A stretch of 39,337 nt of DNA from Planctomycetota bacterium (GTDB lineage Bacteria; Planctomycetota; B129-G9; JAJDCN01): positions 1 to 39,337 of the forward strand of contig JAJDCN010000144.1 in NCBI GenBank assembly GCA_029260815.1, written 5' to 3'. The position numbers were made by a program, and so were the translations under genes. The notes below the pieces were generated by a model that was not told the origin of the DNA, made no database searches, and was given only the letters and a program-made list of their open reading frames with translations. Below are positions 9,128-17,302 of this stretch, one piece after another; the stretch's first letter is position 1, and each line of letters starts with the position of its first letter.

Positions 9128-10489
9128 GCTGCGAACCAGTTCTTCGTAGAGGGCTTGGATCGCGTCGGCGTCCTCTTCGATCGTCTTGACCGATTGCACG
9201 CTGGCGGCCAGACGCGCCAGCAGGCCTGGGTTGTCCACGACCTGACGCATTTTTTCCGCTAGATCTGCCGCATCGCCCGGCTCAAACAACAAACCGTTCT
9301 CGCCGTCGGAAATCAGCTCGGCCATTCCACCCAGTCTCGATGTAATAACCGGCACTTGGGCCATGAACGCCTCTTGAATCGACAGCGGTTGGTTCTCGAA
9401 CCACACGGAGGGTACCACCAACACGTCCAGGTTCGAAAAAACTTCTGCGACGGCTTCCGGCTCATACGCATCCTTGAACACTACGGCACAGCCTTGCGCC
9501 ATAGACTGCAGCTTTTTGGCGTAGGCCGGATACATGGAAAGCGATCCGTATACGGTCAGGCCCGTCCCAGGCCGGTCGAGCTGACCAAAGGCCTCGATCA
9601 GCACGTCCGCGCCCTTCAACGGGGCCAGCGTACCAATGAAGCCGAAACGGATGCCCTCACCCCGGGTCCGCTCCACCGAGGCAAAGCGGCTGTGGTCAAA
9701 GCCGTAGCCCGAGACCTGCGCGCTCCCCGGGTCGATCCCGAACTGGACGACCTGATCTCGCATGAAGACCGACGGACAAAGAAACCGATCCACCAACCGC
9801 AGCTTTTCCAGCATCCGCTCATTGCGCTGGCGCACCGCATCGGCGAGAGACATGTCATTCACCAGCGCCGGTGGCGGGCCCGATTCGCGCGCGAACTTTC
9901 GGCGCAGCCAGGCCGCCGGGTGCGCCCAGTTCATCCCGCTCATCCAGCGGAACGACAGGAACATCTGGTAGGCGAATTGGGTCGCCTTGCCCGGGATCGT
10001 GGGGGCCGTCGCCAGACACCGGGCGCAGGTCTCGGGCACGACCTCGGGACACAGCACGCCGTCGGGGCGCAACCGCTTGCCGCCCTGTTCGCAACTGAAC
10101 CAAAAATCGTGCAGTGTGTGAACGACGGGCGTGTGCGTCTCTTTGATGATGGAGAGCAGGTTGATCGAGTGATACATCAGACTATGGACGTGAACCACGT
10201 CCGGCTCGAAGGCTGAATAAATCTTTCGAAACGCCTCATCCACCTTCGGATTGTCGTAGGTTTCTTCAAATCGATCATGACAATGGTTGTTGATCATCTC
10301 CACCACGTGGAGGCCGTCGTACTCTCGCTCGGTCATCGCATAAGGCGTATAGCCCGGGTGGTGTTCGGTGCAGAAGATCGCAAGCTGGTGGCCACGCGCC
10401 TGAAGTTGTTTGCTCAGAGCATGGGCGTAGATCTCCGCACCCGCGGCGTGACGGGGAAGAAAGTCGTGGACGATCTGAAGGATTTTCAT
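9113..10489 (-). CDS. GT4-family glycosyltransferase
   Basis: This 458-aa GT-B-fold retaining glycosyltransferase probably adds one sugar to the exported polysaccharide built by this cluster. The N-terminus ILQIVHDFLPRHAAGAEIYA is the typical acceptor-domain start with its Gly-rich loop. The C-terminal donor domain shows RFGFIGTLAPLKG, then VVPSVWFENQPLSIQEAF, which carries the E-x7-E donor-binding motif, then the GLLFEPGD segment. A small cysteine cluster (CPEVVPETCARC) lies near residues 145-160, as in some relatives. The ATG overlaps the upstream gene's stop as ATGA. It is the last gene of the minus-strand operon and converges on the rhomboid gene without a visible terminator. Confidence 0.9.
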   Translation of the reverse strand: MKILQIVHDFLPRHAAGAEIYAHALSKQLQARGHQLAIFCTEHHPGYTPYAMTEREYDGLHVVEMINNHCHDRFEETYDNPKVDEAFRKIYSAFEPDVVHVHSLMYHSINLLSIIKETHTPVVHTLHDFWFSCEQGGKRLRPDGVLCPEVVPETCARCLATAPTIPGKATQFAYQMFLSFRWMSGMNWAHPAAWLRRKFARESGPPPALVNDMSLADAVRQRNERMLEKLRLVDRFLCPSVFMRDQVVQFGIDPGSAQVSGYGFDHSRFASVERTRGEGIRFGFIGTLAPLKGADVLIEAFGQLDRPGTGLTVYGSLSMYPAYAKKLQSMAQGCAVVFKDAYEPEAVAEVFSNLDVLVVPSVWFENQPLSIQEAFMAQVPVITSRLGGMAELISDGENGLLFEPGDAADLAEKMRQVVDNPGLLARLAASVQSVKTIEEDADAIQALYEELVRSSGSP

Positions 10490-11877
10490 TTGAATCCAAA
10501 CCGTCGCGTGATGCGGTGGAGCTTGGCCGCAAGCCGCCAGGTGCGCGAGTCCTGCATCCGGGCCAGCTTCTCCCGGTAGTGCGACACCTTCCGCTCCATC
10601 TCCTTAAGCACCGCTACGCCCAGGCCGCCGACGGCGCGAGACACGCCGCGGTCCGGCGCGGAGGTTGGTTGCGCGGCCCAGGCCAAGAGCGGGCCGGTGG
10701 TTGCCGCAAAGGAAAACTGATCACGGACCCATCGGCGGGCGTGCTCGGCCAGTCTCTTTCGGTGCTCTGGATCGGCCGCCAACATAGCGATCTGTTCGGC
10801 CAGGGCCGCTACATCGCCCTGCGGGAAGGTGGCAACCGCTTCGGCTTCCATCGCACCGTCGGTGAGTTCGCAACCGTTTGTCGTCAATGTCGCCAGGCCG
10901 GCGGCCCACCACCCCAACAGTCGCGTGCGGCTGCCCAGCTCTGTTTCGTAGCAGGCCCGGTCGATGTTGATTCCCAAGTCCGCTTCCAACACGTAATTGG
11001 CGACGTCAGACTGCGGGACCCAGCCCATCAAGTGGAAGCGGTCAGCGTATTTCGAATCCGCGGTCAGTGTCTGGAACTTCTTGTAGGCGTCCTCCGCGAA
11101 GTCGGGCAAGCCGCCGCCGGTGGAAACGAAGTGGATCGAGGCGTCCGCCGCCATGGCCCGCTCGAGCGCGGCGAACAGTGTCTCCACGTCGGTCCAGGTG
11201 TTGAAGCCGCCGCTCCAAAGGATCACGAAGTCCTTGGCACCGCACAACACGCCGCGGATCACGTTCCGGGTGTGGGCCGGTTCGCCGTCGTGGGCGTCGG
11301 GTAGGACGTGAACAAACTCATAACCGACCGTCTCTTTGACCAATCGCCCGTGTGCGGCAAGCTGGCCGATCAACGCGTAGCGCTGGCGGGCCGACTGCGC
11401 GGAGAACACGTCGCCACGGGCCAGGATCGGGGCCAGATTGGTCGCATACAGCGTCAGGGCCGCGTTGTCGTCGTTGGCGACGGCCAGCATCTGGGCCTCA
11501 GCCATGAGGTCACCGTTCTGGTCGATCCACAGGGGCGCGTCGGTGTCCAGTTGCGCCGCGTAATAGGACGGAAGAAACGAAGCGGCTGTGACAACAGCGT
11601 CCGGCGCGAAGTCGTCATGAATCTTCTGTAACGTCTCGATCTGTTGGAACGCCTCTAAGGGGAGCGCGTGGAGTACCATGCCGTTCTCTTGTCGTACACC
11701 CGTGGGAGCCGCGCCGGCCGGATAGGATCCGACATCGGTCAGGCACACGGCCGTCACTTCGTGTCCAGCGGCGACCAACGGTTTGGCGAACTGCCAGGTT
11801 CGTTTGCCGTGGGCGTCCAGACGGATGCCGTTTTCATAGGGCAGCGGGGCCGCGCCCAAAAGCAAGATCTTACTCAC
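10486..11877 (-). CDS. GT-B glycosyltransferase (GT4-like)
   Basis: This is a 463-aa cytoplasmic glycosyltransferase. I place the start at GTG 11877 because a GGAGG lies eight bases upstream and the GTGA overlap with the preceding gene's stop fits the pattern of this operon. The longer frame reaching 12015 adds 46 residues that lie inside the upstream gene. After the start comes SKILLLGAAPLPYENG. The donor domain includes ILWSGGFNTWTDVETLFAAL and FHLMGWVPQSDVANYVLEAD. The product ends in a basic amphipathic tail of the form DSRTWRLAAKLH followed by TRRFGF. A very similar tail ends the GT2 protein encoded at 12755-14035. Confidence 0.87.
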   Translation of the reverse strand: MSKILLLGAAPLPYENGIRLDAHGKRTWQFAKPLVAAGHEVTAVCLTDVGSYPAGAAPTGVRQENGMVLHALPLEAFQQIETLQKIHDDFAPDAVVTAASFLPSYYAAQLDTDAPLWIDQNGDLMAEAQMLAVANDDNAALTLYATNLAPILARGDVFSAQSARQRYALIGQLAAHGRLVKETVGYEFVHVLPDAHDGEPAHTRNVIRGVLCGAKDFVILWSGGFNTWTDVETLFAALERAMAADASIHFVSTGGGLPDFAEDAYKKFQTLTADSKYADRFHLMGWVPQSDVANYVLEADLGINIDRACYETELGSRTRLLGWWAAGLATLTTNGCELTDGAMEAEAVATFPQGDVAALAEQIAMLAADPEHRKRLAEHARRWVRDQFSFAATTGPLLAWAAQPTSAPDRGVSRAVGGLGVAVLKEMERKVSHYREKLARMQDSRTWRLAAKLHRITRRFGFK

Positions 11878-12758
11878 ACCACCTTCCTCCGTTTCGAGGC
11901 CAGGATCGCGGGCAATCGGATCGCATTGGTCGCATAGGCCCGGAGCAGTTGCTTTCGAAACCCGGCGGCCCGGCCGCCCAGGAAGTAGTTTGCCTCCGCA
12001 CGCGGGTAGCGCCACAACAGGTCGATCAAGGGTGCGTGTTTGATGACGTACCGGACACGGCTCGTATGGTAGCGACGCTGGTAACGCGGCGTCTCCCGGC
12101 CCGTGTCGTTGGCTTCGTCATGACGCATCACTGCCTTGTGGGTGGAGCAGACCCGGTAGTTCTGTGTTCGGATCCGTGCGCACAGATCGGCGTCTTCGAA
12201 GTACATGGGAGAAAATCCTTCGTCAAACCCGTTCAGGCGCAGGACCAACTCCCGCCAGTATAACACGCCCGCGCCACAGGCGTAAGGCACATCGAACGGC
12301 TCGTCGGGCGGATCAGGCCGAACGAAGTGCTCTGTGAGCCCCAGCTCGTCGATCGTGCCCCCGTCGTGGCGAACGCAACCTTCTGCATCGGTCATGCGGC
12401 AGCCGAGGATCCCAATGGTCGGATCGGCCTGCAGCGTGGTGACCAATGCACCCAGCCAGTCTTCGGCAACAACGGTGTCCACGTTGAGCAGCGCGATCAT
12501 CTCACTCCGGGCGGCTCGCATGCCAGTGTTGACCGCTCGTGCAAAGCCGCCGTTGCGCCGGCGGCGGATGACTCGGACGTTGGGAAAAGTCTTCTCCAAA
12601 TGCTCGGGCGTGCCGTCGGTGGAGGCGTCGTCCACTGCAATGATTTCGTCAGGTGGGTGCGTCGAACGCCCCAAGGCGCTGAAACAAGTGTCCACAAAGC
12701 GCAGCGAATTGTAACACGGAACGATCACCGAAACCGCCGCGTCCTGGAGGCTGCTCAT
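11874..12758 (-). CDS. GT2-family glycosyltransferase (rhamnosyltransferase-like)
   Basis: This 294-aa GT-A-fold inverting glycosyltransferase shows the family opening VSVIVPCYNSLRFVDTC, the nucleotide-sugar site IIAVDDASTDGTPE, a DxD-like LNVDT, the acceptor-loop CGAGVLYWRE and FEDADLCARI. I use the ATG at 12758, which overlaps the upstream stop as ATGA. The 17 extra residues available from 12809 fall inside the neighbouring gene and lack homology. The protein resembles rhamnosyl- and other O-antigen transferases, but the sugar cannot be assigned. A GGAGG lies 11 bases before the ATG, a long spacing that makes translational coupling more likely to matter. Confidence 0.9.
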   Translation of the reverse strand: MSSLQDAAVSVIVPCYNSLRFVDTCFSALGRSTHPPDEIIAVDDASTDGTPEHLEKTFPNVRVIRRRRNGGFARAVNTGMRAARSEMIALLNVDTVVAEDWLGALVTTLQADPTIGILGCRMTDAEGCVRHDGGTIDELGLTEHFVRPDPPDEPFDVPYACGAGVLYWRELVLRLNGFDEGFSPMYFEDADLCARIRTQNYRVCSTHKAVMRHDEANDTGRETPRYQRRYHTSRVRYVIKHAPLIDLLWRYPRAEANYFLGGRAAGFRKQLLRAYATNAIRLPAILASKRRKVV

Positions 12759-14035
12759 CGGAAGCCGAGCCTCCGGGTCAGGCTGTGAAGCTTGGAGAGC
12801 CAGCGCCAACTTCGGGAATTCTGGAGGGCCTTAAGTTCAAGCTGGCTGCGCTGCAGGGCGCTGGAGAGCTTGGCGATCCGCATATCCAAAAGCCCCACGT
12901 ATTGAAGGACCTCCGCGTCCAGGGCGCTCGGCTCCAGCAGATTGGCGATGTTGAAGTGCTCCAGCAATTGCAACAGGGTCACCCCGCGATTGGTCTCCAC
13001 GCGGTAGCTCCCGTAGTCCAGGTCGACGTGGAACTTCTCAAAAATTTCCGCGTCGGAGACGGTGCGTCGGCTTTGAATCCTCTGACGCTTCGGCATCATC
13101 TTGCTCAGCAGCGACAGAAACCCGTGGAGCCCAGCGAGATTGGCCATGGTCATGACCAACTCCGCGCGATCCGTCTCGTTGTCGGCGGCGAGCTTTTGCT
13201 CGAACACCTGCAACGATTGCTCGTCGTAGCCCTCAACCCCCATGTGCACCATGACTCGGTTCATGGTCAGCAGCAGCAGACTCGGCAGGGCCTTTTGCAG
13301 CGTGTCCTGCTCGTAGTTTTTGACCATCGCCAGCATGGGGTTTCGGATCGAGACGGATTTCTGGAACAAGGTTGGCGTCTGATGCGTTGTGCCGCCCTCG
13401 TAGTGACGGATGGTCGCCTTAGGAACTGCGACGATCTTATGCCCAAGTACGTTCAGGCGCCAGCCCAGGTCCACGTCTTCTTGATACATATAGAAGTCTT
13501 CGTCGTAGCCACCGACCTCCAGGAACAGTTCCCGCGGCATCAGAGTCCCGCAGCCGCAGGCAAAGCGCGTTTCGAACGGCACGTCGGAGTCCGGCGGCGC
13601 TTCGACGTTTAGACCGGTTCCAAAGAAGTTGATCCGGCCACCACAGTAGACCGTCTTCTGGCCGTCCCAACTCAGATTGTGTGCCGCGGCACACGCGGCA
13701 CCCGACTGGCAGGCGTCCATCATGGGGCCCAGCAAGTCCGGCGACGAGATCGTGTCGTTGTTGATCGTCAGGATGTATTCGCTGTCCACCTGTTCGACGG
13801 CGCGATTGTTGCCCGCGGCGAAACCGAGATTCTTGTCAAAGGCGAGGATCTTCACGTGGGGAAATGTCTTCTGTACGAAATCCACGGAGCCATCGGTCGA
13901 CGCGTTGTCCGCCAGGATAATTTGCGCGCGCTCCGCGGGGTAGTCCAGGGCCGACAGAGACTCGATGCAATCCTTGAGCCACCGCAGTCCGTTATAGTTG
14001 AGGATCAGTATGCTGACCGTCGGCGTCTGATTCAT
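12755..14035 (-). CDS. GT2-family glycosyltransferase with long C-terminal extension
   Basis: This 426-aa glycosyltransferase has its catalytic GT-A domain in residues 1-250: TVSILILNYNGLRWLKDC, LADNASTDGS, the DxD-like TINNDT, CGCGTLMPRE and YQEDVDLGWRL. The remaining ~170 residues are a helical extension ending in a basic motif NSRSWRWLSKLH then TRRLGF. That motif recurs at the end of the GT encoded at 10486-11877. The start at 14035 follows the ATGA overlap with the upstream ATPase gene. A longer frame runs to 14401 but its extra 122 residues are antisense-type low-complexity Arg/Gly sequence inside wzt. The tail could bind membrane or a shared assembly partner. Confidence 0.89.
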   Translation of the reverse strand: MNQTPTVSILILNYNGLRWLKDCIESLSALDYPAERAQIILADNASTDGSVDFVQKTFPHVKILAFDKNLGFAAGNNRAVEQVDSEYILTINNDTISSPDLLGPMMDACQSGAACAAAHNLSWDGQKTVYCGGRINFFGTGLNVEAPPDSDVPFETRFACGCGTLMPRELFLEVGGYDEDFYMYQEDVDLGWRLNVLGHKIVAVPKATIRHYEGGTTHQTPTLFQKSVSIRNPMLAMVKNYEQDTLQKALPSLLLLTMNRVMVHMGVEGYDEQSLQVFEQKLAADNETDRAELVMTMANLAGLHGFLSLLSKMMPKRQRIQSRRTVSDAEIFEKFHVDLDYGSYRVETNRGVTLLQLLEHFNIANLLEPSALDAEVLQYVGLLDMRIAKLSSALQRSQLELKALQNSRSWRWLSKLHSLTRRLGFR

Positions 14036-15231
14036 GGGGACGCCTCGAAACGAAATGCATGCTCCAGCCTGCAGATGCCGAAGTCTTCGCGCGCGTTGCG
14101 CACCTTGAAGCTGTAGAGCCGGTAGTGGGCGTCGTAGGGTCGGATACCGCTCGCGTCCTGGATCTCCGCAGTGACCTCGTAGGAGCCGGACAGCAGGTCG
14201 AGTCGCGGGATCGACAGCACCGCGATGCCCGGCCCCGCGATGCGCTCCGGACTGACACCGTCGGTCCGCGAGGAACAGGAGCCCACTTCCACATCGTCGT
14301 TGCGGAACAGAGTGACCAGGAACGTAGGCCGTTCCACATGGATCCGGGTGTCGTATTTGATTTCGATCGCCATGGAATCGCCGGAGGCAAACGTGGAGCA
14401 TTCGGCGCCCGCAGCGTCGAGGATGCGAACTCCTTCGATCCAGACCTCGCGGCTACCGGTGCGCATCCGGACGTTCTCCGCCTGGATCGCTTCGCGACTG
14501 TCGGCGACGCGGACGGTGTCAATATATTCATCCACCACGTGAGCGCTCGGGCCGAAGTCCACCGGCCGCCCCTGGTCGAGCCACAGGACCCGGTCACACA
14601 AATATTTGACCGGCTTCATGTCATGGGAGACGATCACGATAGTGGTCCCGCCGTCTTTGAGTTCGCGGATGCGGCGCAGACATTTGTCTTGGAAGTGTTG
14701 ATCGCCCACGGTGAGTACTTCGTCGATCAGGATGATGTCCGGCTCCACCATAATCGCCACGGAGAAGCCGAGCCGCACGTACATGCCCGTGGAGTAGGTC
14801 CGCACCGGGTGGTCAATCACGTCGACCAGTTCGGAGAACTCCAGGATCTTCGCGAATTTCTCCGCTTCTTCTTCCTTGCTCATGCCCAGTAGGGCGCACT
14901 TGATGGCGATATTGTCCCGACCGGTGAAGTCCGGGTGAAACCCCGCGGCCAATTCCATCAATGCGGAGACTCGGCCGTGGACTTCGATGGAGCCGGTGGT
15001 CGGTTCTGTGATGCGGGCCATCAGGCGCAGCAGCGTGCTTTTACCCGCGCCGTTGGCGCCGATCAACCCAAGCGTCTCGCCCTCCTGCAGCTCGAAGGAC
15101 AAATCCGTGAGCGCCCGGGTGGGCGTGTGGCGCACCGCCCGGCCGAAGGTCAACCACTCCACCAGCATCGCGCCCGGCGAAGGGTAGATCTTGTAGGACT
15201 TACTGATCTTGTCTGCTTTGATCGCCAGCAA
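14032..15231 (-). CDS. wzt: ABC transporter ATPase for polysaccharide export with C-terminal carbohydrate-binding domain (Wzt type)
   Basis: This 399-aa protein powers export of lipid-linked polysaccharide across the inner membrane. Walker A GANGAGKST is at 58-66, the signature is YSTGM (146-150), Walker B is IILIDE (166-171), and the switch His is in IVSHD. The characteristic insertion STGMYVRLGFSVAI marks the O-antigen/teichoic-acid exporter class. Residues 260-399 form a beta-rich domain like that of E. coli O9a Wzt, which reads the finished chain end. No kinase or methyltransferase that would cap a chain is seen nearby. The start is TTG 15231, with GAGGG seven bases upstream and only 11 bases between it and the permease stop. 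Confidence 0.93.
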   Translation of the reverse strand: MLAIKADKISKSYKIYPSPGAMLVEWLTFGRAVRHTPTRALTDLSFELQEGETLGLIGANGAGKSTLLRLMARITEPTTGSIEVHGRVSALMELAAGFHPDFTGRDNIAIKCALLGMSKEEEAEKFAKILEFSELVDVIDHPVRTYSTGMYVRLGFSVAIMVEPDIILIDEVLTVGDQHFQDKCLRRIRELKDGGTTIVIVSHDMKPVKYLCDRVLWLDQGRPVDFGPSAHVVDEYIDTVRVADSREAIQAENVRMRTGSREVWIEGVRILDAAGAECSTFASGDSMAIEIKYDTRIHVERPTFLVTLFRNDDVEVGSCSSRTDGVSPERIAGPGIAVLSIPRLDLLSGSYEVTAEIQDASGIRPYDAHYRLYSFKVRNAREDFGICRLEHAFRFEASP

Positions 15232-15242
15232 CCCAGTGCCCT

Positions 15243-16037
15243 CTAAAGAAAATCCGCAATCGCTTTTTCGTTCCGCCGAAACACCGCCCAGCCGCCGACA
15301 AACACCACCACCGCAAAGCCACAGAAGATTGCTACCGAGCCGGCTGCCGGCAATTCGCCGCGCAACAGGATCGCCCGGTAGATCTCCATCAGATGGGCCA
15401 TCGGGTTGATCCCCAGCAGGGTTCGTAGCCCGGCAGGCACTTTTTCCAACGGGTAGAGGATCGGCGTACCGAAAAACCAGGCCATCATCAACAAACCCAT
15501 GAACTGATAGACATCGCGAAAGTAGGCGTTGCCGCAGGCGGCGATCCAGCCGACCCCCAGAGTAAAGAGCAGTTGCACAGCCAACACAAGGGGCAGCAGC
15601 AGTACGGTTAAATGCAGCGGCGGATCGAACAGGACAATGGCCCCGAGAAGGAGCGCGAAGCCGACCAACTCGCTGATTAATTCCGACACGGACAAGTAGA
15701 CGGGTACGATGTTGACCGGAAAGGCGACTTTCTTAATCAGGTTCGCGTTTTCCACCAGAGAACCGGTCGAGCGCATCACGCCCCGCTGAAATGCGTGCCA
15801 CGGCAGCAGGCCACAGAATAAGAACAAGGCATAGTAACTGGTGCCGGTCTCTGCGGCCACCTCGATGTGAAACACCATGGAGAAAACAAACGTGTAGACC
15901 GCCAGCATGAACAGCGGCTGAAAGACCGTCCAGACCCAGCCCATGATGGACCCGACATACTTCGCCCGCAGGTCCAGGCGCACGAAGCAGGCCAAGAGCC
16001 GCCGATAATCGCAACCGGTTTCTTTCGCCGTGGCCAT
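15243..16037 (-). CDS. wzm: ABC-2 type polysaccharide export permease (Wzm type)
   Basis: This 264-aa inner-membrane protein has six predicted membrane segments and is the channel partner of the ATPase encoded just downstream. Family markers are the N-terminal amphipathic part RRLLACFVRLDLRAKYVGS, the LGWVWTVFQPLFM-like first helix (MGWVWTVFQPLFMLAVYTF), YALFLFCGLLPWHAF, then ENANLIKKVAFP and a terminal GWAVFRRNEKAIADFL. The gene opens the chained transporter-glycosyltransferase operon. It lies 37 bases below a terminator-like hairpin that separates it from the dehydratase gene. Its own promoter is therefore either inside the preceding gene or replaced by read-through. Confidence 0.93.
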   Translation of the reverse strand: MATAKETGCDYRRLLACFVRLDLRAKYVGSIMGWVWTVFQPLFMLAVYTFVFSMVFHIEVAAETGTSYYALFLFCGLLPWHAFQRGVMRSTGSLVENANLIKKVAFPVNIVPVYLSVSELISELVGFALLLGAIVLFDPPLHLTVLLLPLVLAVQLLFTLGVGWIAACGNAYFRDVYQFMGLLMMAWFFGTPILYPLEKVPAGLRTLLGINPMAHLMEIYRAILLRGELPAAGSVAIFCGFAVVVFVGGWAVFRRNEKAIADFL

Positions 16038-16074
16038 CGGTCAGACCCACCGTCTTCCGCGGACGCTGCGATGC

Positions 16075-16113
16075 AAAAAAGAAACGGCCCAAAGAGGTTT
16101 CCCCCCCGGGCCG
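16075..16113 (-). terminator. Rho-independent terminator-like hairpin between dehydratase and exporter genes
   Basis: Reading the minus strand, CGGCCC (16113-16108) pairs with GGGCCG (16090-16085) across a 17-base loop. It is followed by TTTC and six Ts. Stem GC content and T-tract fit intrinsic termination. Because it lies upstream of wzm in the same direction, it may attenuate rather than end transcription of the cluster. Confidence 0.6.
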
Positions 16114-16141
16114 AACTGTTCGGATCTGGTGCGGTTCTTCA

Positions 16142-17164
16142 TTACGAGTAGATAATCTTTCCGTCCTTTACTGCAATGGCCACCGACCGCATCCATTTGA
16201 GTTTTTCCCACCAGAGGGGGTTGTCTTTGTACCACTCGATCGTCCGGCGCAGGCCGGCCTCGAACGGGGTCGACGCCTTCCAGCCCAACAGCCGCTCCGC
16301 CTTGTCGGTGGAGGAAATATGGCGGTGGACCTGGCCAAGCCGGTCTTCGGTAAACGACAGCAGTTCCTTCGGTTTGTCCATGATCTCGACCACCATCTTG
16401 GCGATGTCGAGCACGGAGATGTCCCGGCCCGAACCGATGTTGATGACCTCGCCTTTGACCTTGGCCGGATCGGTGTGGATCAACTTGTCCAACGCCGAAC
16501 AATGGTCTTCTACAAAGAGCCAATCGCGCAGGGCCGAGCCGTCGCCATGGATGGTCAGTGGCTCGTCGAGCAGGGCGGAGGTGATGAAGCGCGGTACGAC
16601 TTTTTCCAGATGCTGGTTCGGTCCGTAGTTGTTGAACGGACGAATAATGACCGCCGGCATGTCGTAGGTGGCGTAGTAGCTGTAGACCAGTCGGTCCGCG
16701 CCGGCCTTGGCCGAGGCGTAGGGGCTCATGGGCTTAAGCGGATGGTCCTCGGTCATCGGCGCGGTCTCGGCGGTGCCGTAGGTCTCAGAGGTGGAGATAT
16801 GAACGAACATCTGGATGTGGTCGCTCTTGGAGATGGCATTGGCCAGGCATTGGGTGCCCAGCACGTCGGTCTCGAAGAAGTGCCGGTTGCCGTAGATCGA
16901 GCGGGCCACGTGGGTCTCCGCTGCGAAGTGGACAATCACGTCGGAACGGCTCACCAGTTCGCCGACGATCTCGCTCTGGTTGATGTTCGCCTGCCAGAAT
17001 TCGAACCGACCCGACTCCTTGACCTCGGCGGGGAAGTTATCCAAGTTGCCCGCATAGGTCAAGGCATCCATCACACAGATCCGATAGTCCGGGTGCGTGC
17101 GAAAGATGTGTTTGACGAAATTGCTTCCGATAAAACCCGCCCCACCCGTTACAAGCAGTCGCAT
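16142..17164 (-). CDS. NAD-dependent sugar-nucleotide 4,6-dehydratase (RmlB-like SDR)
   Basis: This 340-aa extended short-chain dehydrogenase has the Rossmann motif TGGAGFIG (6-13), the catalytic YASAK (Y149, K153), FNNYGPNQHLEKVVPRFI and IHGDGSALRDWLFVEDH, all strongly like dTDP-glucose 4,6-dehydratase RmlB. However, the active-site loop reads STSETYG (124-130), whereas RmlB has STDEVYG. The usual catalytic Asp is Ser126, as in GDP-mannose and some UDP-GlcNAc dehydratases, while Glu127 is kept. The substrate is thus uncertain: dTDP-glucose, GDP-mannose or a UDP-sugar. It probably supplies a deoxysugar to the adjacent polysaccharide cluster. A GAGG lies just before the ATG. Confidence 0.85.
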   Translation of the reverse strand: MRLLVTGGAGFIGSNFVKHIFRTHPDYRICVMDALTYAGNLDNFPAEVKESGRFEFWQANINQSEIVGELVSRSDVIVHFAAETHVARSIYGNRHFFETDVLGTQCLANAISKSDHIQMFVHISTSETYGTAETAPMTEDHPLKPMSPYASAKAGADRLVYSYYATYDMPAVIIRPFNNYGPNQHLEKVVPRFITSALLDEPLTIHGDGSALRDWLFVEDHCSALDKLIHTDPAKVKGEVINIGSGRDISVLDIAKMVVEIMDKPKELLSFTEDRLGQVHRHISSTDKAERLLGWKASTPFEAGLRRTIEWYKDNPLWWEKLKWMRSVAIAVKDGKIIYS

Positions 17165-17194
17165 AGAACCTCTCTTCTCGCTGCAGACCTACGA

Positions 17195-17223
17195 TTGACA
17201 GCCCATTCCAAGCGTAGTAGAAT
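17195..17223 (+). promoter_or_regulatory. Sigma-70 promoter for GNAT-RDD genes
   Basis: TTGACA (17195-17200), a 17-base spacer and TAGAAT (17218-17223) form a strong match, one base off consensus. The transcript would carry a leader of about 70 bases, in which 17267-17289 can fold as CCACC-T-CCTA / TAGG-C-GGTGG. Confidence 0.75.
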
Positions 17224-17247
17224 ACCATTTTCGTGATGCAACGTCAA
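17219..17247 (-). promoter_or_regulatory. Divergent promoter for the 4,6-dehydratase sharing the same -10 site
   Basis: On the minus strand, TTGACG (17247-17242), 17 bases and TATTCT (17224-17219) are found. Its -10 lies on the same seven base pairs as the plus-strand -10, so only one polymerase could occupy the site at a time. Confidence 0.5.
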
Positions 17248-17302
17248 GAGAAATCAAGCCTTAGAGCCACCTCCTACTGTAGGCGGTGGTCGGAAAACTG
17301 CC

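Noticed and set aside
9356-10216. 286-aa plus-strand open frame inside the GT4 gene
   Set aside because: It is antisense to a clear glycosyltransferase and has a His/Arg-rich shadow composition.
14036-14401. 122-residue extension of the long GT2 protein
   Set aside because: It is low-complexity Arg/Gly-rich sequence lying out of frame inside wzt; the ATGA overlap at 14035 and the family start agree.
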